A stretch of 13,115 bases of DNA. Source: Phoronis ovalis (taxonomy: Eukaryota; Phoronida; Phoronidae). Below are positions 12,629 to 13,115 of the stretch, piece by piece. The position numbers were made by a program, and so were the translations under genes. The number at the start of each line of letters is the position of its first letter. Within the stretch, counting starts at the first letter, position 1. Where the stretch lies: contig JAOXYB010040351.1 of assembly GCA_028565635.1 (NCBI GenBank), forward strand, positions 1 to 13,115. Reading direction: 5' to 3'. The notes below the pieces were generated by a model, which saw only the letters and a list, made by a program, of their open reading frames with translations, had not been told where the DNA came from and searched no databases.

Positions 12629-12676
12629 ATGGCGACCACGCAACAAATCAGACAACCGAATCAACAGACTGGAACT
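12629..12676 (+). CDS. First coding exon of an unidentified gene
   Basis: ATG in good context (GGAAATGG) begins MATTQQIRQPNQQTGT, followed by ACT/GTAAGT, a consensus donor in phase 0. The upstream E2F/CRE-like pair and position opposite ROPN1L support a real 5' end. Sixteen Gln-rich residues are too few to name a family, and the rest of the gene is beyond the window. Confidence 0.6.
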
Positions 12677-13115
12677 GTAAGTCAAAGAATATAAATTTCA
12701 AATATTACAGTACGTGTTTTATAGGTTTCAGTTAAAAGTTATATAGGGTGAGTGATAATATTATGATTATTAATATTATGTCAAATAATCATTATTGAAT
12801 CCCTATAAATTGCCCCTGTATAACTCTTACAATTATATAATGTAACTCTCATTAGCCCGGGTCGCTGCTAATATAAAGCCTTTAAAGGTATCTATCCCGG
12901 GGGTACTACCATTCAAAGTCACTATGTGTGTGCCGCCCAATACCGGGGCAATAGGTCCCCTTTTTTCAGCTCCCGCATTTACCACAGGGTATGTTTTTCA
13001 CGCTTCTTAAAGCTTTATTTACCACAGGACAGGGTATGTTTTTTGGAAAACGCATTTACGACAGGTATGAAAAATTAAGGTTCGTAAATTTTTCCATATT
13101 TATTTACCACAGGGT
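12677..13115 (+). other. First intron (partial) of the unidentified gene
   Basis: After the donor at 12677 the sequence is A+T-rich with a 9-base inverted repeat (ATGATTATT/AATAATCAT) near 12772-12805. It then changes near 12855 to a more G+C-rich repeat that continues to the window end. Confidence 0.55.
12855..13115. repeat. Repeat element with iterated ATTTACCACAGGGTATG units, partial
   Basis: Units start at 12977, 13017, 13054 and 13102. Unit 2 carries an inserted ACAGG duplication, unit 3 has ACGACAGG, and unit 4 is cut by the window end. Spacing is 37-48 bases with T- or A-runs between units. The flank from 12855 has CCCGGG twice and a G+C content unlike its surroundings, suggesting an inserted element with internal iterations rather than a plain satellite. 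Confidence 0.6.

Overview
The window is animal nuclear DNA, A+T-rich, with genes cut into short exons by GT-AG introns. Protein-level similarity to human genes is high, and one gene encodes a ciliary protein. This suggests a bilaterian animal, probably a marine invertebrate. The species cannot be named from the sequence alone. No rRNA, tRNA, CRISPR array or prokaryotic feature was seen.

Layout: (1) The + strand from 1 to about 6030 holds the 3' two thirds of SNRNP70, the U1 snRNP 70 kDa protein. Five coding exons (270-351, 3815-3916, 4124-4193, 4425-4609, 4853-5232) join in phase to give 272 residues: the end of the RRM, the glycine-rich segment, an RS/RE/RD tail and an acidic C-terminus. One intron (352-3814, about 3.5 kb) is far longer than its neighbours (207-243 bases). 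(2) Positions 6030-7980 are an intergenic gap between convergent genes. (3) The - strand from 12021 down to about 7980 holds ROPN1L, a ropporin-1-like R2D2 radial-spoke protein. Five coding exons give 212 residues, preceded by a predicted non-coding exon. (4) Positions 12022-12628 are a divergent promoter region with an RFX X-box-like site near the ROPN1L end and E2F/CRE-like sites near the other end. (5) At 12629 a third gene starts on the + strand (16-residue first exon, unidentified). Its first intron carries a repeat that runs off the window.

The genes do not form one pathway. SNRNP70 acts in 5' splice-site recognition and ROPN1L in the ciliary axoneme. The most interesting material is regulatory. 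The long SNRNP70 intron holds exon-like segments with stops and a cluster of strong 5' splice-site motifs. The SNRNP70 3'UTR holds a perfect 9-base match to the U1 5' end, placed so that splicing from it could remove the poly(A) signal. Together these suggest that U1-70K may tune its own mRNA, but this is inference. In ROPN1L a diverged second copy of coding exon 2 ends in a stop and could give a 71-residue protein containing only the docking domain. An approximately 365-base foldback element lies in a ROPN1L intron.
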